A DNA stretch of 64,000 nt from Vibrio maritimus. Its GTDB lineage: Bacteria > Pseudomonadota > Gammaproteobacteria > Enterobacterales > Vibrionaceae. The stretch covers positions 496,001 through 560,000 of the forward strand of contig NZ_CP090438.1 of the NCBI RefSeq assembly GCF_021441885.1, read 5' to 3'. The position numbers were made by a program, and so were the translations under genes. Positions 62,580 through 64,000 of the stretch are shown one piece after another. Within the stretch, counting starts at the first letter, position 1; each line of letters begins with the position of its first letter. The notes beneath the pieces were generated by a model. That model saw only the letters and a list, made by a program, of their open reading frames with translations, was not told where the DNA came from and did not search any database.

Positions 62580-62598
62580 AGGTTATTGTAATTAACCT
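62580..62598. promoter_or_regulatory. Candidate LysR-type site upstream of leuO
   Basis: AGGTTA-TTGTAAT-TAACCT is a perfect 6-bp inverted repeat within the AT-rich region, about 200 nt before the leuO start. LysR-type regulators commonly bind such dyads and regulate themselves; assignment to LeuO is inferred. Confidence 0.35.
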
Positions 62599-62719
62599 GA
62601 TAAAATTTGATGATTCTTTGTCAATCTTGTTGGTGTTGAGTTAATTATTGGTGGATAGTTGGTTTCGTCCTCGAAGTATGCAGAGGATTAATAGAATGAT
62701 GTAGGGTACCCCTGAGGCG

Positions 62720-62836
62720 ATGACGCTGTTCTCATTGCTCTCTTTTATTGGTTACCTGTTCCCCATAGTCGAGATTGAAATTACACGAGGCTTACTAAAT
62801 GTTAGACAAAAAAGATGCTATGAGCGCAATCGCTAG
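62720..62836 (+). CDS. Leucine-rich upstream ORF overlapping the leuO start
   Basis: 38-codon frame MTLFSLLSFIGYLFPIVEIE..., ending inside leuO at TAG 62834-62836. It runs in a different frame from leuO and overlaps its first 38 nt. It has six Leu codons, four of them in the first 13 codons (CTG, TTG, CTC, CTG). TGAGG lies two nt before the ATG, an unusually short spacing. Not called by standard tools. Whether it is translated is unknown; it might couple leucine supply to leuO translation. Confidence 0.35.
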   Translation: MTLFSLLSFIGYLFPIVEIEITRGLLNVRQKRCYERNR

Positions 62837-63758
62837 TTACCGCATGGAAAGCACATTACGCGGCGTAGATCTAAACCTATTGACTGTTTTCGACGCAGTG
62901 ATGCAAGAGCAGAATATCACTCGCGCGGCGCACAATTTGGGTATGTCGCAACCTGCAGTAAGTAACGCAGTAGCGCGTCTAAAAGTGATGTTTAATGACG
63001 AGCTATTTATGCGTCAGGGCCGTGGTATTCAACCTACACAACGAGCACGTCAATTGTTTGGTCCTGTTCGTCAAGCGCTACAATTGATCCGCAACGAGCT
63101 TCCAAGCTCTATCTTCACACCAGAGACATCAACTCGTCTATTTAAGATGGCGATTTGCTCTCCATGTGACATGCGTTTTGCTCCAAAAATCATGCAAACT
63201 ATCTCTGAGCAAGCGCCGCACGTGCAGCTTCACTTAGACGCAGAAGCGGATCGTCAGCTCGCTGATCGTATGCGCTACCAAGAGATCGATTTTGTTATCG
63301 ACTACGCTCGTTACGATGCGCAAGGTTTCTCAAGCACAGAGATCTTCCAAGATGAGTTGGTTGTGGTTGCAGCGAAAAACCACCCACGTATCCATGGTGC
63401 AGTAAGCACAGCGCAACTAGCCAATGAAAAGCACGCTAAGCTGTCTAAAGTTCACGGTGTACGCAGCTTCTCAGAGCAGGCTTATCGCGACCTTGAGTGT
63501 CAAGCGTCTTACGAAGGCACTAGCCTTAGCAATGTGCTGTATGTGGTAGGTCAGTCGGAGCTAGTGACGATCGCTCCACGTTGGTTAGTTGAAAACGCTG
63601 TTAATAAAGAGCAGCTACAAGTACTTACTCTGCCAACAGAAAACAACAAAATCAGCGGTTTCCTAAGCTGGCACGAGTCGAGCGAAAAAGACAAAGGTCA
63701 CATTTGGCTGCGTGATCAGCTAATGGTTATCTGCGGCGAAGTTGTTGCTTTGTCATAA
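62799..63758 (+). CDS. leuO: LysR-family regulator LeuO
   Basis: Global regulator that antagonises H-NS; in V. cholerae it also links to bile, ToxR and stress responses. The N-terminal HTH (LLTVFDAVMQEQNITRAAHN, SQPAVSNAVARLKVMF) and the effector domain of ~220 residues are complete at 319 aa. MESTLRGVDLNLL is characteristic of LeuO. The ATG at 62799 follows CGAGGCTTACTAA. A second in-frame ATG (residue 8) is also possible. Confidence 0.93.
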   Translation: MLDKKDAMSAIASYRMESTLRGVDLNLLTVFDAVMQEQNITRAAHNLGMSQPAVSNAVARLKVMFNDELFMRQGRGIQPTQRARQLFGPVRQALQLIRNELPSSIFTPETSTRLFKMAICSPCDMRFAPKIMQTISEQAPHVQLHLDAEADRQLADRMRYQEIDFVIDYARYDAQGFSSTEIFQDELVVVAAKNHPRIHGAVSTAQLANEKHAKLSKVHGVRSFSEQAYRDLECQASYEGTSLSNVLYVVGQSELVTIAPRWLVENAVNKEQLQVLTLPTENNKISGFLSWHESSEKDKGHIWLRDQLMVICGEVVALS

Positions 63759-63780
63759 TCCATTACAACTTTAGTCATCG

Positions 63781-63814
63781 AGCCCCAAGCACGCTGTGCT
63801 TGGGGCTTTTTTAT
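63781..63814 (+). terminator. Terminator after leuO
   Basis: AGCCCCAAGCA (63781-63791), loop CGC, TGTGCTTGGGGCT, followed by TTTTTTATT. Strong intrinsic terminator. Confidence 0.9.
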
Positions 63815-63962
63815 TGGTTTCAGCGCTTTATTATCATCGCACGGTAATTCGGGTAGGAATTATTGATAACTTTGATATGGGTCTGTTGCCTTTTTCAGCG
63901 GCAGATGTACACTTGTGCGCTCAAAAGGCTTACATGTGTAAGCTAAAAGGTAAAGATAGAAC

Positions 63963-64000
63963 ATGGCTAATTTAGATTTCCATATTGTAAAGAAGATTCG
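63963..64000 (+). CDS. Start of a further gene, possibly an AMP-dependent acyl-CoA ligase
   Basis: ATG at 63963 opens MANLDFHIVKKI and runs off the window, preceded by AAAAGGTAAAGATAGAAC. The beginning reminds me of the long-chain acyl-CoA ligase that follows leuO in V. cholerae, but twelve residues are too few to decide. Confidence 0.45.
   Translation, partial: MANLDFHIVKKI

Larger units (their letters stand above)
62254..62798. promoter_or_regulatory. leuO upstream region
   Basis: 545 nt. It begins with a strong terminator of the glycosyltransferase gene (62283-62308). It then becomes very AT-rich (62510-62640), as is typical for H-NS/LeuO-controlled regions. It holds an inverted repeat AGGTTA-N7-TAACCT (62580-62598) and ends in an upstream ORF at 62720. 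The rest shows no gene. Confidence 0.6.

Noticed and set aside
1..64000. CRISPR array, tRNA/rRNA genes, insertion sequences, prophage or defence genes
   Set aside because: No regularly spaced repeats, no cloverleaf or rRNA stretches, and no transposase, integrase, restriction or toxin-antitoxin proteins were recognised.

Overview
The window looks like an ordinary stretch of a Vibrio (family Vibrionaceae) large chromosome. The protein sequences of the core genes (MreBCD, Mdh, ArgR, RplU/RpmA/CgtA, LptD-SurA-PdxA-KsgA-ApaG-ApaH, LeuABCD, LeuO), their gene order and the moderate GC content all fit. Genus assignment rests on family recognition, not on a database search. No rRNA, tRNA, CRISPR array, transposase, integrase or prophage gene was seen.

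Layout. 1-8418: the end of a cellulose synthesis operon (bcsA partial, bcsB, bcsZ, bcsC). 8431-10827 (-): a 5'-nucleotidase-type lipoprotein with an extra LamG-like domain. 11170-21905: the shape and envelope cluster mreB-mreC-mreD-maf-rng-yhdP-nitrilase-tldD. It ends at a palindromic repeat that separates it from the convergent phoH-like gene (22059-23435). 24001-28749: rapA, rluA and a D-2-hydroxyacid dehydrogenase. 28847-33208 (-): a TAXI-type TRAP transporter (binding protein, fused permease) with a universal stress protein gene behind it. 33543-35287: divergent argR and mdh. 35414-38922: a small SH3-like protein, ispB, and rplU-rpmA-cgtA. 39112-40848: a split ThrE-type exporter (yjjP/yjjB) and folA. 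40912-47698 (-): the lptD-surA-pdxA-ksgA-apaG-apaH operon. 47858-50037: djlA, a DUF924 gene and a DUF547 gene. 50188-55211 (-): leuABCD, preceded by a leucine-rich leader peptide and an attenuator. 55423-60508: a TetR-type regulator with an RND efflux pair. 60662-62253: a PAP2 phosphatase and an MJ1255-type glycosyltransferase. 62799-63758: leuO, preceded by a leucine-rich upstream ORF. The last 38 bases hold the start of another gene.

How the parts work together. Much of the window concerns the envelope: cellulose export, the rod-shape complex, AsmA-like lipid transport, LPS assembly, an outer-membrane chaperone and RND efflux. The leucine locus is the best regulatory story. A GTG-started leader with six Leu codons in a seven-codon run sits directly before a terminator hairpin, and leuO 7 kb away carries its own Leu-containing upstream ORF that overlaps its start. 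The TRAP system pairs a binding protein, a hairpin, a permease and a universal stress protein, an arrangement known for the TeaABC/TeaD system.

I found no convincing undescribed multi-gene system. The less ordinary items are small: regulatory hairpins at intergenic junctions, paired palindromes upstream of the tetR-type gene, the nucleotidase-LamG fusion, the atypical Usp nucleotide-binding loop and a 63-residue CarD/KOW-like mini-protein.
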